Part shown: positions 17,447 through 26,034 of the stretch, piece after piece
Position numbering within the stretch: the stretch's first letter is position 1
How the letters are laid out: each line of letters opens with the position of its first letter
Origin: an uncultured Alphaproteobacteria bacterium
Lineage (GTDB): Bacteria; Pseudomonadota; Alphaproteobacteria; HIMB59
DNA length: 54,953 bases
Reading direction: 5' to 3'
Assembly (NCBI GenBank): GCA_902529795.1
Contig: CABZXY010000003.1
Span: 1-54,953, forward strand
The notes under the pieces: generated by a model
Seen by the model: the letters and a program-made list of their open reading frames with translations, nothing else
Databases searched by the model: none
Told to the model about the DNA's origin: nothing
Made by a program: the position numbers and the translations under genes

Positions 17447-17473
17447 AAGAGGGGTAGAAAATCTACCCCTCTT
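17447..17473 (-). terminator. Hairpin between smoE and smoF
   Basis: A perfect 12-bp stem (17447-17458 with 17462-17473, arm AAGAGGGGTAGA) with an AAA loop starts 17 bases after the smoE stop codon. On the minus strand it is followed by TATTTTAAGG, a short T-rich tract, so partial termination is plausible. It may also shield the smoE mRNA from 3' decay. Confidence 0.75.
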
Positions 17474-17490
17474 AAGAAGTGTGTTAGAGC

Positions 17491-18807
17491 TTATCTGTAA
17501 CCAGCAGCTTCCATTGCGTCATTAGTAATCGCCTGAGCTTTTGCTAATGCTTCATCAATGGACTGTTGACCAGCGTATGCAGCTGAGAATTCTTGGCTGA
17601 CATCAGTTGCAATACCAGCAAATTCTGGGATCGCTGCGAACTGAATACCCACGTATGGGCTTGGATCAACTGTTGAATTTAGAGGATCTGCAGACAAAAT
17701 AGACTCTAAAGTCATCTTTGCGAAAGGAATATCCTTGTAGTTAGCATTTTCATAAAGTGAAGTTCTAGCTCCTGGAGGAACGTTTGCCCATCCTTCGTTT
17801 GCTGCTACTAGCTCGATATAAGAGTTAGATGTTGCCCACTCGATAAATTCCTTTGCAGCACCCTCTTTTTGAGTACCAGCTGGGATCGCTAGAGCCCATG
17901 CCCATAACCAGTTTGAGCGCACGCCCATGCCGTTATCAGGTGCTAAAGCAAAACCAACACTGTCAGCTACAGTAGAGTCATTAGGATTAGTGACGAAAGA
18001 TGCAGCTACTGTTGCATCAATCCACATACCACATTTACCCTGTTGGAATAAAGATAGGTTTTCGTTGAAACCGTTCGTTGCATATCCTGCTGGACCTGCA
18101 TCAGACATCATGTTCACAAAGAAGTTTAATGTATCTGACCACTCACGTGTATCGAACTGAGCGTTCCAGTCTTCATCAAACCATCTTGCACCAAAAGAGT
18201 TTGACATTGCTGTGATGAACGCGCCGCCTTCACCCCAACCCGCTTTACCTCTTAGGCAAATACCGTTGATGTCATTATCTCTGTCAGTCATTGCACGAGC
18301 TGCTTTGGCAATGAAGTTCCATGATGGAGCATCCGGCATTTCTAAGCCAGCTTTTTTCATTAGGTCAGTTCTGTACATCACCATGGAGCTCTCACCGTAG
18401 AAAGGTGCAGCGTATAAAGTACCCTCATGGGATAAACCACCAGCCATCGCTGGTAATAAGTCACCGACATTGTAGTCAGCAGATAGATCGTCTAAAGGAA
18501 CTAACCAACCGTTAGCACCCCAGATTGGTGTTTCGTACATACCAATAGTCATGATATCAAAAGCACCACCCTTAGTTGTGATATCAGTTGTTACTCTTTG
18601 ACGAAGTACGTTTTCTTCTAAAGTTACCCACTCAACTTTATGGCCAGTCTTAGCTGTAAAGTCGTCAGTTAAACCTTGCATACGGATCATATCGCCGTTG
18701 TTCACAGTCGCGATTGTGAGAGTCGTAGCATGACTTCCTGCATAGGTAACACTTGCAGTTAGCGATAATGCCAATACTGCAGATGAGATTAATTTTGTTA
18801 TTCTCAT
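17491..18807 (-). CDS. smoE: Polyol ABC transporter substrate-binding protein (SmoE)
   Basis: Periplasmic binding protein for sorbitol/mannitol, solute-binding family 1, 438 residues. A signal peptide spans about residues 1-23 (ending TYA-GS). Mature-domain features include TIATVNNGDMIRMQGLTDDF and the region GKCGMWIDATVAAS, both typical of SmoE-like proteins. An ideal ribosome site (AGGAGG) lies 6 bases before the ATG. The gene follows its LacI regulator on the same strand, with an inverted-repeat operator in the 81-base gap, and is followed by a strong hairpin. Substrate is assigned from the linked polyol dehydrogenases. Confidence 0.92.
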   Translation of the reverse strand: MRITKLISSAVLALSLTASVTYAGSHATTLTIATVNNGDMIRMQGLTDDFTAKTGHKVEWVTLEENVLRQRVTTDITTKGGAFDIMTIGMYETPIWGANGWLVPLDDLSADYNVGDLLPAMAGGLSHEGTLYAAPFYGESSMVMYRTDLMKKAGLEMPDAPSWNFIAKAARAMTDRDNDINGICLRGKAGWGEGGAFITAMSNSFGARWFDEDWNAQFDTREWSDTLNFFVNMMSDAGPAGYATNGFNENLSLFQQGKCGMWIDATVAASFVTNPNDSTVADSVGFALAPDNGMGVRSNWLWAWALAIPAGTQKEGAAKEFIEWATSNSYIELVAANEGWANVPPGARTSLYENANYKDIPFAKMTLESILSADPLNSTVDPSPYVGIQFAAIPEFAGIATDVSQEFSAAYAGQQSIDEALAKAQAITNDAMEAAGYR

Positions 18808-18848
18808 GTTGTCCTCCTAATTTTAGATAAGTCAATTCAATAATAGAT

Positions 18849-18885
18849 TTTTACTCGCGTCAATATTAAATTGACACGCGTAAAA
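18849..18885. promoter_or_regulatory. LacI-type operator upstream of smoE
   Basis: Two near-mirror 16-base arms, 18849-18864 and 18870-18885, each carry a CGCG core (TCGCGT and ACGCGT) flanked by TTTTAC/GTAAAA and meet around a 5-base spacer. The ACGCGTaaAA half resembles the site upstream of the regulator gene (19940-19956). It occupies the gap between regulator and smoE, so it probably is the repressor site. A terminator is less likely because no T-run follows on the minus strand. Confidence 0.65.
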
Positions 18886-18888
18886 TAC

Positions 18889-19923
18889 TTAAGCAGAGTC
18901 GCGGAGGACTAATTTGGCGGAATACAAGGTTTCTGTACGCTTTTTTGATTTACCCCCGTTGTTGATAAGTTCAAATAAGGCCAGTGCGGCATTATCCGAT
19001 ACAGTATGATAATCATGGGCGGCCGTTGTTAAAGGGGGAGAGGTAAATCGAGAGTAGGGACTGTCATCACATCCTGCTACCCTTAAATCACAATTTTTAG
19101 TTTTTCCTACTTTGACCCCCATCTCACTGCAGGCGGATAAAAAACCAATAGCAAGGCGGTCGTTACTACACAGGATGGTGTTAGTGTCCATTCCATTTTC
19201 TCGTAAAAGTTTTAAGGCGCCTTGACGCCCAATCTCTTCGAACTCCCATCCGGTCCCCTCTATTTTAATCACCTGCGGTTTGAGTTTTAAAGACTCCATA
19301 ATTTTTAAATAGGCCTCTCTTCTTTTATTGGCGTTGGGGTTTGCCGGGTAGCGCATTTCAAAAAAACTAGGAGCGCTTCCCGTGCTATTTAGGTACTCAA
19401 CTGTTTGGGAAACAAAACTATAGTTATCCGATCCAATAAAGGCTGCACCTAATCCTTCAATGTTACTATCAAACAAAATAGTGGGAACATTTTTACAGAA
19501 CTTTTCAATTTTGTTTTTATCCGAACTTCGACGACCTAGTGGTGCCATTAACACACCCGCAGGTTTTAAAGAGCGAAGCGTATCGAGAATTGCATTTTCT
19601 TGAGCTTGTTCTCCATGGGAAGAAAATAAAAAGGGAGTGTATCCTACATCAATACAACGTCGCTCTAAGTTTCTGGCAATTTCAGCAAAGAAAGGGTCAG
19701 AGACATAAGGCACCACGATACCTATATTCTTTGTAAGCTGACGGTTTTGATTGATGGCATAAAAATTAGGATAGTAATCATACTTTTCTAAAGCCGCTTC
19801 GATTTTTGATTTTAAACTTTCACGAACGCTGGAGGGATCATTAAAGAACTTGGAGATAGTCGGTCTGGATATCCCGCTCGCCTGAGCGAAATCCTCCATA
19901 TTTTTAATCTTCATTTTAACCAT
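18889..19923 (-). CDS. LacI-family regulator of the smo polyol operon
   Basis: A 344-residue LacI/GalR-type repressor. The helix-turn-helix is at residues about 6-27 (NMEDFAQASGISRPTISKFF), where Lys-Phe replaces the common Arg-Val after the recognition helix start. The hinge is YYPNFYAINQNRQLTKN, and the effector domain begins with IGIVVPYVSDPFFAEIARN. The gene is on the same strand as and just upstream of smoE, with ACGCGT-centred sites both in front of it and in front of smoE, which suggests autoregulation and polyol-induced relief of repression. Polyol as effector is inferred from context. Confidence 0.88.
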   Translation of the reverse strand: MVKMKIKNMEDFAQASGISRPTISKFFNDPSSVRESLKSKIEAALEKYDYYPNFYAINQNRQLTKNIGIVVPYVSDPFFAEIARNLERRCIDVGYTPFLFSSHGEQAQENAILDTLRSLKPAGVLMAPLGRRSSDKNKIEKFCKNVPTILFDSNIEGLGAAFIGSDNYSFVSQTVEYLNSTGSAPSFFEMRYPANPNANKRREAYLKIMESLKLKPQVIKIEGTGWEFEEIGRQGALKLLRENGMDTNTILCSNDRLAIGFLSACSEMGVKVGKTKNCDLRVAGCDDSPYSRFTSPPLTTAAHDYHTVSDNAALALFELINNGGKSKKRTETLYSAKLVLRDSA

Positions 19924-19939
19924 ATTTCCAAAAAATGGA

Positions 19940-19956
19940 TTTTAACGCGTGTAAAA
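19940..19956. promoter_or_regulatory. LacI-type operator upstream of the smo regulator gene
   Basis: TTTTAACGCGTGTAAAA contains the palindrome ACGCGT with AT-rich, roughly mirrored flanks. It sits 16 bases upstream of the regulator start on the minus strand. A further half-like TTTTACACAC follows at 19974-19983. The shared core with 18849-18885 supports an autoregulated LacI circuit. Confidence 0.6.
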
Positions 19957-20049
19957 ATATTAAACAAGAATACTTTTACACACAATTTTTTGATGAAGTC
20001 TCTAAATTATAGGTAGAACCGGGGATACTATGTCGTATATAATAAGACA

Positions 20050-20262
20050 ATGGGATGGTGGATTGGAGAAGAGGAAAAGCGAGAGGAATCAAGCCTTCCG
20101 TACGCCAAATGCAGTGAATGTGGTGATTATAAAGAGGTTTCCAAGAAATATCTCAATAAAATGACTGAGGAGATGGTTACTATTTGCTATGACTGTGGAA
20201 AGCAACGCTATATCGAGTCCTTAATGGTCGTCTCAGCCATTGATGGGTTTGACGATCTTTAA
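20050..20262 (+). CDS. Small four-cysteine (zinc-ribbon-like) protein
   Basis: Not assigned to a family. The 70-residue acidic protein has two knuckles, CSEC (21-24) and CYDC (46-49), 21 residues apart, which should bind one zinc (or an iron). The N terminus MGWWIGEEEKREES is unusual in its paired tryptophans. No clear ribosome site precedes the ATG. It stands alone between the divergent smo regulator and the convergent nitrilase gene. A similar-sized CxxC/CxxC protein is encoded at 48816-49031; the two share only the Cys pattern and length by eye. A DNA/RNA or protein-binding role is a guess. Confidence 0.65.
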   Translation: MGWWIGEEEKREESSLPYAKCSECGDYKEVSKKYLNKMTEEMVTICYDCGKQRYIESLMVVSAIDGFDDL

Positions 20263-20278
20263 CTTAATCTATTTAATT

Positions 20279-21247
20279 TTACTGAACTGGTTTTTTTCTA
20301 CTTTTATCTATGGTCAGATTAAAAACATCGGGTCTAGAATAATGGCCTGTTGCATCAAATCTTCTTCGAGAAGCTTTTGACAAAGAAATATCTATATCGC
20401 TATATAAAATTCCTTTTTCTTGATGGAGTGGTCCAGCATGCAAACCACCGAAGGGTTTATAAATCACCGCATCACCGCAATTAATCCACTCATCTTTATT
20501 TGGATAGATATGATCTTTATGAGGCATGTCTTCTGGCAAATCAGAAGCCTGAATGGCAGTTGCTGAACTAATAACCCAACAACCTCCTTCTCGAGATATA
20601 TGATTCATTGTGGAAAGCCAGGGTTCGCCCTCATCCCACGTGGGAGCAATATAAATATCAATATTTTGAGCATATAAAGAATATCTGGCGAGGGGCATGT
20701 AGTTTTCCCAACAAGCTAATGTGCCTATTCTTCCAACAGAAGTTTCTACGACATTCAATCCATTGCCGTCTCCTGGACCCCAAACCATACGCTCAGGATT
20801 TGTGGGCATTAATTTTCGATGGTTGTTTAAGATAGAGCCATCACTATTAATGATGATGATCGAACAATAAAGTGTCGACCCACTTACTTCTCCGTCAATT
20901 TCTTGGTAACCAGCAACGATGACAGCTTTATTTTTCTTTGCAGCATCTTGAAGGGGTTTCATATGACCCTTTGAAAGATTGACTGAATTCGCTTGCGAGA
21001 TTTTAAACAAGTCATCAGTTAAACTCATTTCACTACCAGGTTTTAATCTCCAAACATATTCTGGGTAACCTGGAAACCAAGTTTCAGGGAATACAACTAA
21101 TTTTGATCCTTGCTCAGCAGCAGTTTCAATAAGCTTCACCCCAAGCTCAATACTTTTAGTTAGGTTGAGATATTCGGGCGGTTGTTGAATGACAGCGACT
21201 TTTACCGGCTTATTTTCACTGTCGTTACTTTTATGATCAGCTACCAT
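20279..21247 (-). CDS. Nitrilase-family carbon-nitrogen hydrolase
   Basis: A 322-residue member of the nitrilase superfamily (branch 1, nitrilase/cyanide hydratase-like). The catalytic triad is visible: E55 in VVFPETWFPGYP, K145 in NNHRKLMPT and C179 in TLACWENYMPLARY. The tail after each motif fits true nitrilases that hydrolyse organic nitriles to acids and ammonia, more than amidases. It acts in the cytoplasm. The gene is not in an obvious operon: it converges on the small Cys protein and is divergent from the 5'-nucleotidase gene. A nitrogen-scavenging role is plausible; the natural nitrile is unknown. Confidence 0.87.
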   Translation of the reverse strand: MVADHKSNDSENKPVKVAVIQQPPEYLNLTKSIELGVKLIETAAEQGSKLVVFPETWFPGYPEYVWRLKPGSEMSLTDDLFKISQANSVNLSKGHMKPLQDAAKKNKAVIVAGYQEIDGEVSGSTLYCSIIIINSDGSILNNHRKLMPTNPERMVWGPGDGNGLNVVETSVGRIGTLACWENYMPLARYSLYAQNIDIYIAPTWDEGEPWLSTMNHISREGGCWVISSATAIQASDLPEDMPHKDHIYPNKDEWINCGDAVIYKPFGGLHAGPLHQEKGILYSDIDISLSKASRRRFDATGHYSRPDVFNLTIDKSRKKPVQ

Positions 21248-21393
21248 TAGAAGTCATATTATATAATAAATAATAGGTTAGCCCATGATAAATTCATTGG
21301 CTTAAGATGTAAATTTAATTGAAGGAGAATGAATTAATAAAAATTACAAATTTTCTTAATATTGATTTCACAATAATAATTTTACTTCTTTGG

Positions 21394-23187
21394 ATGTTTA
21401 AAAAAATATTTAAAGGAGTAATTCCGTTTTTACTATTATTGATTCCAAGTTTGGTATCAGCTGAAAAATTAACAATTCTTCATATTAACGACCATCACTC
21501 TCACCTAGAAGCTAACAGCAGAATGGGTTTAGATTTAGATGGTGAGTCAACAAGAACAAAATCTGGTGGATTTCCTTCTGTTGTGACCAAGATCAAAGAA
21601 TTGCGATCAGAAAACCCTAATTCGCTTACGCTTCATGCTGGAGACGCAACGAGCGGTACGTTGTATTTTACCTTATTTGAAGGGGAGGCTGACGCAGCTT
21701 TAATGAATTCTGTGTGTTTTGATGCCTTTGTGGTAGGTAATCATGAGTTCAATAATGGTGATCAAGGCTTAGTAACTTTCCTTGATTACCTCAAAGAGGG
21801 AAATTGCCAAACTCCAGTTCTTGGAGCGAACGTTCAACCTGAGGTTGGCGCTTCTCCTTTAGCGATGTCATCCGCAAATGATTATCTTCAGCCGTATACA
21901 ATTGTCGAGCGCAACGGAGAGAAAGTTGGAATTATCGGGATCGTGATCTCCAAAAAAACAAAAATGTCCTCCAACCCCAATGACACGACAATGTTTTTAG
22001 ATGAAGTTACAACAGCACAACAGTATGCTGATGAACTCAACTCACAAGGAGTAGATCGAGTAATTCTTCTTTCTCACTACGGTTACGATAACGACTTGGC
22101 TCTCGCCCAAAACACATCGGGTATTGATATTATTGTTGGGGGTGACTCCCACAGTCTTTTAGGAGACTTTGGTGATATAGGATTAAAACCGAGTGGCTCG
22201 TATCCAACCATGGTCAGTGACGCATCTGGCAATGATGTTTGCGTTGTAACTGCATGGCAGTACTCACAAATCGTAGGAGAATTGCACGCCGAATTTGATG
22301 GTCAGGGAAATATTACGTCTTGTGTGGGAACGCCCCATATGATGCTGGCTGACTCGTTTAAAAGAAAGAACGCAGATGGGGAAAGAGTTGAAATTGAAGA
22401 GGGTTACCGTGATGCTGTTTACAGTGTGATTAAAGTGAACCCATCCTTATCCATCGTTGAGCCAGATGCGGACGCCCAAGCTCTACTAGCTAGTTATTCC
22501 TCTAAAATCGATGAATTTAGTTCTGAGGTCATTGGCACCGTAAGCGAGGATCTTTGTTTAGAGAGAATTCCAGGTCAAGGAAAATCTAAAATGTGTGACC
22601 CTTCAAAGACGGCACAGAATGGATCGGATATATCGAATATCGTCGCCCAAGCATTCAGAGAAATGTCAAACTTAAGTGACATCGCTATTCAAAATGGTGG
22701 TGGTACACGTGTTGACGTTGCAGCGGGTGATTACACCCTCGGTGATGCATACACCCTTTTACCTTTCGGGAATACGATTGTCGAATTATCCATGACAGGC
22801 CAAGAAATTAAAAATGTTCTTGAAGATGCTCTGGATTACGCTCTTTCTCCTGATGGTTCAACTGGTGCATATCCATATGCGGCAGGTCTACGATGGGACG
22901 TCGACTCCTCAAAAACAAAGGGTGATCGAATTTCTAATTTAGAATTTAAGGGTAGATCTTACAGTTCCTGGTCAGCACTGAATATGACTCAAATGTATAC
23001 CGTGGCCACGAACAATTATATCTCCAGTGGAAAAGATGGATACCTAACTTTTGGTGACATCTCCAAAGAGGGAAGAGTCGTGGATACATATCTAGGTTAT
23101 GCTCAGTCTTTTGTCGACTATGTCAAGAAGGTAGGAACAATTAATAAACTTCCTCTATCCGAGTATTCCACTCAATCTTTCAAGTAA
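21394..23187 (+). CDS. Periplasmic 5'-nucleotidase / UshA-like metallophosphatase
   Basis: Exported phosphatase that releases phosphate from nucleotides. From the ATG at 21394 the product has 597 residues with a signal peptide (about 1-23, ending VSA-EK); a TTG at 21319 would add a hydrophobic tail in front of it and is not favoured. The N-terminal metallophosphatase domain shows LHINDHHSHLE, HAGDATSGT, VVGNHEFNNGD, LLSHYGYDND and GGDSHSLLGD, which supply the two-metal site. The C-terminal nucleotidase domain has the substrate motif IQNGGGTRVDVA. It lies upstream of the C-P lyase genes and likely belongs to the same phosphorus-starvation response. Confidence 0.87.
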   Translation: MFKKIFKGVIPFLLLLIPSLVSAEKLTILHINDHHSHLEANSRMGLDLDGESTRTKSGGFPSVVTKIKELRSENPNSLTLHAGDATSGTLYFTLFEGEADAALMNSVCFDAFVVGNHEFNNGDQGLVTFLDYLKEGNCQTPVLGANVQPEVGASPLAMSSANDYLQPYTIVERNGEKVGIIGIVISKKTKMSSNPNDTTMFLDEVTTAQQYADELNSQGVDRVILLSHYGYDNDLALAQNTSGIDIIVGGDSHSLLGDFGDIGLKPSGSYPTMVSDASGNDVCVVTAWQYSQIVGELHAEFDGQGNITSCVGTPHMMLADSFKRKNADGERVEIEEGYRDAVYSVIKVNPSLSIVEPDADAQALLASYSSKIDEFSSEVIGTVSEDLCLERIPGQGKSKMCDPSKTAQNGSDISNIVAQAFREMSNLSDIAIQNGGGTRVDVAAGDYTLGDAYTLLPFGNTIVELSMTGQEIKNVLEDALDYALSPDGSTGAYPYAAGLRWDVDSSKTKGDRISNLEFKGRSYSSWSALNMTQMYTVATNNYISSGKDGYLTFGDISKEGRVVDTYLGYAQSFVDYVKKVGTINKLPLSEYSTQSFK

Positions 23188-23193
23188 ATTAAT

Positions 23194-23877
23194 TTATTTT
23201 AGCCCGTGATTTTCACGGGCCACACTCTTATTGAAATTAAGTAAACTTTTATAATCTTTCAATTTGACTTCATTGTATATAAATAAGTTTGAGTAATTTT
23301 TATTTTTATAGGTGTATCGGAATATTTTTTTTACTCCTGCAGCTTTTGCGGATTTGATACCGGCATCAGAGTCTTCAATGACCACCACATCTGTCGGTTT
23401 GAGGTTAAGTTTTTTGCAAGCCATTTTATAGCCATCAGGGCTAGGCTTTGGTTTCACGTTATTTTTACAAGAAATAATGAAAGAAAAATATTGATTGATA
23501 TTATGATATTTTAATACTTTAAGGACGCGTTCTTTTTTGGCATTTGTAACAATCGCTTTAGGTTGACTAATCATCCCGAGAGTTTTTTTTAGGTTTGGAA
23601 ACAAAGAGGGAGTATTTTCAAAATATTCGTCCACTAAAAAATCGTATTCTCTGAGTATTTCATTTATTGTTTTCTTAGATTTTATATTCGGAAAATGTTT
23701 GTTAAGAATACTAATTACTGGTGTTCCGATAAGGTGGTGATATGTGATAAATTTTTCGAATTTCATGTTAAATTTTCTAAGGCATTTTTTTAAAATGTAA
23801 AAGCGTTTGGGCTCTGAATTAATTATTACGCCATCAAAATCAAATAGATAAGCCTTAAATATTTTTTCTTTCTTCAT
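23194..23877 (-). CDS. HAD-superfamily hydrolase (beta-phosphoglucomutase/phosphatase-like)
   Basis: A 227-residue haloacid-dehalogenase-like enzyme with a helical cap of the beta-PGM/phosphonatase subclass. Motif I is LFDFDGVIINSEP (nucleophile D13 and D15), motif II is AIVTNA (the Thr near 110), motif III Lys is in KPKPSPDGY and motif IV is VVVIEDSDAGIKSAKAAG. It could be a sugar-phosphate phosphatase. It is divergent from phnG, 62 bases away, so a role in phosphonate or phosphate metabolism is possible, but it lacks a clear phosphonatase (PhnX) Lys signature. Its last ten codons contain the hairpin that probably ends transcription of the convergent nucleotidase gene. Strongly AT-rich coding. 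Confidence 0.82.
   Translation of the reverse strand: MKKEKIFKAYLFDFDGVIINSEPKRFYILKKCLRKFNMKFEKFITYHHLIGTPVISILNKHFPNIKSKKTINEILREYDFLVDEYFENTPSLFPNLKKTLGMISQPKAIVTNAKKERVLKVLKYHNINQYFSFIISCKNNVKPKPSPDGYKMACKKLNLKPTDVVVIEDSDAGIKSAKAAGVKKIFRYTYKNKNYSNLFIYNEVKLKDYKSLLNFNKSVARENHGLK
23202..23220. terminator. Hairpin at the convergent 5'-nucleotidase/HAD junction
   Basis: GCCCGTGA (23202-23209) pairs perfectly with TCACGGGC (23213-23220) over a 3-base loop. It lies 14 bases after the nucleotidase stop and inside the last codons of the convergent HAD gene. There is no long T-run on either strand, so it may act as a weak two-way terminator. A near-identical stem (GCCCATGA) is at 39348-39368. Confidence 0.55.
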
Positions 23878-23900
23878 AAAAACAAAATTAAATTTTACTC

Positions 23901-23933
23901 TTTAACAATTATTTAACTTATCTCTTTTATATT
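23901..23933 (+). promoter_or_regulatory. Candidate promoter of the C-P lyase operon
   Basis: A direct repeat TTTAACA-ATTA-TTTAACT (23901-23918, 11-bp period) is followed after 9 bases by TATATT (23928-23933), a good -10 box. The GTG start of phnG is 6 bases further on, so the mRNA may be leaderless. The layout is that of a Pho promoter, but the repeat matches the PhoB consensus poorly, so the regulator is uncertain. Confidence 0.35.
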
Positions 23934-23939
23934 AATTTA

Positions 23940-24365
23940 GTGTTAAGGCCGGAGTGGATTTCAATTTTCTCAAAAACAAATGAAAGTCTTCTCAAAAACT
24001 CACTTGATCATATAAACTTTAAAGAGAACTATGATGTTTTATTGGGCCCAGAGATTGGCTCAATTATGATCCAAGGAAGAGCAGGAGGAACCGGTGATAA
24101 ATTTAATTTAGGAGAGGCTACACTTACTAAATGTATTGTAAAATTTCAGGAAAAAACTGGCTATTCTTATCATTTAGGTAGAAATCTCATCAAAAGTGAG
24201 TATGGAGCTATTCTTGATGCATTGATGCAAATCGAGAGCTACCACTCAAAACTGTTAATTTACGTCAAAGAATTTCAAGAACAAATACAAAAAGAAAAAA
24301 TTAAAATTATTGCTGACTCTAGTGAGAGTAAAGTCGATTTTTTTACTATGGTTAGAGGGGACTAA
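23940..24365 (+). CDS. phnG: C-P lyase subunit PhnG
   Basis: Subunit of the PhnGHIJ core complex, which with PhnI makes the 5'-triphosphoribosyl phosphonate from ATP and an alkylphosphonate. The 141-residue product begins RPEWISIFSKTNESLLKNSL, aligning with the known N terminus, and carries the conserved MIQGRAGGTGDKFNLGEATLTKC (about 43-65). The start is GTG at 23940, which places the conserved N terminus correctly; no ribosome site is evident and the -10-like TATATT is 6 bases upstream. It is the first gene of phnGHIJKLM. The following phnH starts 5 bases after its stop. Confidence 0.93.
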   Translation: MLRPEWISIFSKTNESLLKNSLDHINFKENYDVLLGPEIGSIMIQGRAGGTGDKFNLGEATLTKCIVKFQEKTGYSYHLGRNLIKSEYGAILDALMQIESYHSKLLIYVKEFQEQIQKEKIKIIADSSESKVDFFTMVRGD

Positions 24366-24370
24366 TTTTT

Positions 24371-24943
24371 TTGGAGCACGTCGGCTTTAAAAATAAAACA
24401 TTTGAGTCTCAAGAGGCTTTTCATTTAATTTTACAGGCTACCGCAAACCCAGGAAAAAAAGTTAAATTTATGAATCATAATTATTCTCAAGAGGATCTTC
24501 ACATCTCATCTGTTAACATCATCTTTACACTATTGGATCTTGACACAAATGTATTCATTCAAAGCGCTCAAGAAAACATTATTTCTAACTTTATTAAATT
24601 ACATACCGGCTCACCAATTACTAAAAATAAAGTGGAGTCTGATTTTGCTATTATTACCCATGGTGATTTAGACTTTGAATCTTTTAATGATGGGCTAGAT
24701 CAATACCCTGATAAGTCCACTACAATCATAATTCAAATTCAAAGTATGAGCGAAGGAGAAGATTTTGTACTTTCTGGACCTGGTATTAAAAATTCAAATC
24801 AAATCACTTTAAGAGGAATTCCTCATAATTTTAAAGAAAAAATAAACTCCAACTCTTCAAAATTCCCACGAGGTGTTGATATTTTTTTAACCTGTAATGA
24901 TGAGCTTATCTCCTTACCTCGAACTATAAAGATAATTAACTAA
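24371..24943 (+). CDS. phnH: C-P lyase subunit PhnH
   Basis: Structural subunit of the C-P lyase core complex, 190 residues, homodimer in the known complex. Recognisable parts are ESQEAFHLILQATANPGK near the N terminus, LHTGSPITKNK in the middle and FPRGVDIFLTCNDELISLPRT near the C terminus, which matches the PhnH ending. The start is a TTG five bases after phnG; no ATG is near and the N terminus fits, so a rare start codon is likely. Its stop overlaps the phnI ATG (TAATG). Confidence 0.92.
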   Translation: MEHVGFKNKTFESQEAFHLILQATANPGKKVKFMNHNYSQEDLHISSVNIIFTLLDLDTNVFIQSAQENIISNFIKLHTGSPITKNKVESDFAIITHGDLDFESFNDGLDQYPDKSTTIIIQIQSMSEGEDFVLSGPGIKNSNQITLRGIPHNFKEKINSNSSKFPRGVDIFLTCNDELISLPRTIKIIN

Positions 24944-26034
24944 TGTATGTAGCGGTCAAAGGAGGAGAAAAAGCTATAAAAAGTTCAATTGAGCTTCTTG
25001 AGCAAAAACGAAAACATATCTCTTCTAATCAAGATATTAATATTAGCCAGTTAATAGAACAGCTTAGTTTTGCAGTTGACCGTGTGGTCTCAGAGGGATC
25101 TTTGTATGATAAGAACTTATCTGCCCTATCCATTAAGCAAGCCCAAGGAGATTTGGTAGAAGCGATCTTTATTTTAAGAGCTTATAGAACAACGTTGGAG
25201 AGATTTTCTTACAGTGTTCCGATTGATACCAGTTCAATGACTTTAAAAAGGAGGATATCTGCAACATATAAAGATATTCCCGGAGGTCAGATATTAGGAC
25301 CGACATTTGATTATACACATAGACTCCTCGATTTTTCGCTGCTTAATGGAAAAGAAACATCCAACAAAAAAAATAATCCAACGAGTAACGATAATGTTTT
25401 TTTTCCAAGAGTAATGGAATTCTTGAACAATGAGGGATTGATGGAAAAAGAAATAGAAAAATTAAAGTCTAGGCCTTTTGATATTACCCGAGAGCCCATG
25501 AAATTTCCTGCATCTAGAGATCAGTGGCTTCAAATCTTGTCCAGAAGTGATGAGGGATTTTTGTTAGGGTTATCGTATTCTGCAATCAGAGGATTTGGCA
25601 GCAAAGGAACTCATCCTTTTGTCGGTGAAATACGATACGGTTTTGTTGAAGTCAAAATATATCCTGAAGAACTAGGGTTTGAAATTTGTGTTGGTGAAAT
25701 TGAGGTATCAGAATGCGAAATGGTCGATCAATTTGAGGGAAGTAAAAAAATAGCCCCACAATTTACTCGAGGTTACGGCCTTACTTTTGGTTATAACGAA
25801 AGAAAAGCCATGTCTATTTCTATTATTGACAGAGCACTTAAGAGTGAGGAATATGGAGAAGAAATTAAATTTCCCATTCAAGATCAAGAATTTGTGCTTT
25901 ATCACTCTGATAATGTGGAGGCCCAAGGATTTGTCTCGCACCTCAAACTCCCCCATTACGTAGATTTTCAAGGAGAGCTAAATCTCATCAGAGAATTAAG
26001 AAAAAAAATTTTGAAAGAGAACAAAGATGATTGA
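24943..26034 (+). CDS. phnI: C-P lyase subunit PhnI (nucleosidase/phosphonate transferase)
   Basis: PhnI displaces adenine from ATP with the phosphonate, together with PhnG, H and L. The 363-residue product starts MYVAVKGGEKAI, the invariant PhnI N terminus, and includes VRGFGS-like AIRGFGSKGTHPFVGEIRYG and the DRAL segment near the C terminus. Length matches the family (about 350-370). It starts at the TAATG junction with phnH and overlaps phnJ by 8 bases, so the order G-H-I-J is translationally coupled. Confidence 0.95.
   Translation: MYVAVKGGEKAIKSSIELLEQKRKHISSNQDINISQLIEQLSFAVDRVVSEGSLYDKNLSALSIKQAQGDLVEAIFILRAYRTTLERFSYSVPIDTSSMTLKRRISATYKDIPGGQILGPTFDYTHRLLDFSLLNGKETSNKKNNPTSNDNVFFPRVMEFLNNEGLMEKEIEKLKSRPFDITREPMKFPASRDQWLQILSRSDEGFLLGLSYSAIRGFGSKGTHPFVGEIRYGFVEVKIYPEELGFEICVGEIEVSECEMVDQFEGSKKIAPQFTRGYGLTFGYNERKAMSISIIDRALKSEEYGEEIKFPIQDQEFVLYHSDNVEAQGFVSHLKLPHYVDFQGELNLIRELRKKILKENKDD

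Noticed and set aside
18849-18885. Intrinsic terminator of the smo regulator gene
   Set aside because: The inverted repeat is not followed by a T-run on the minus strand and its core matches the upstream operator, so an operator is more likely.
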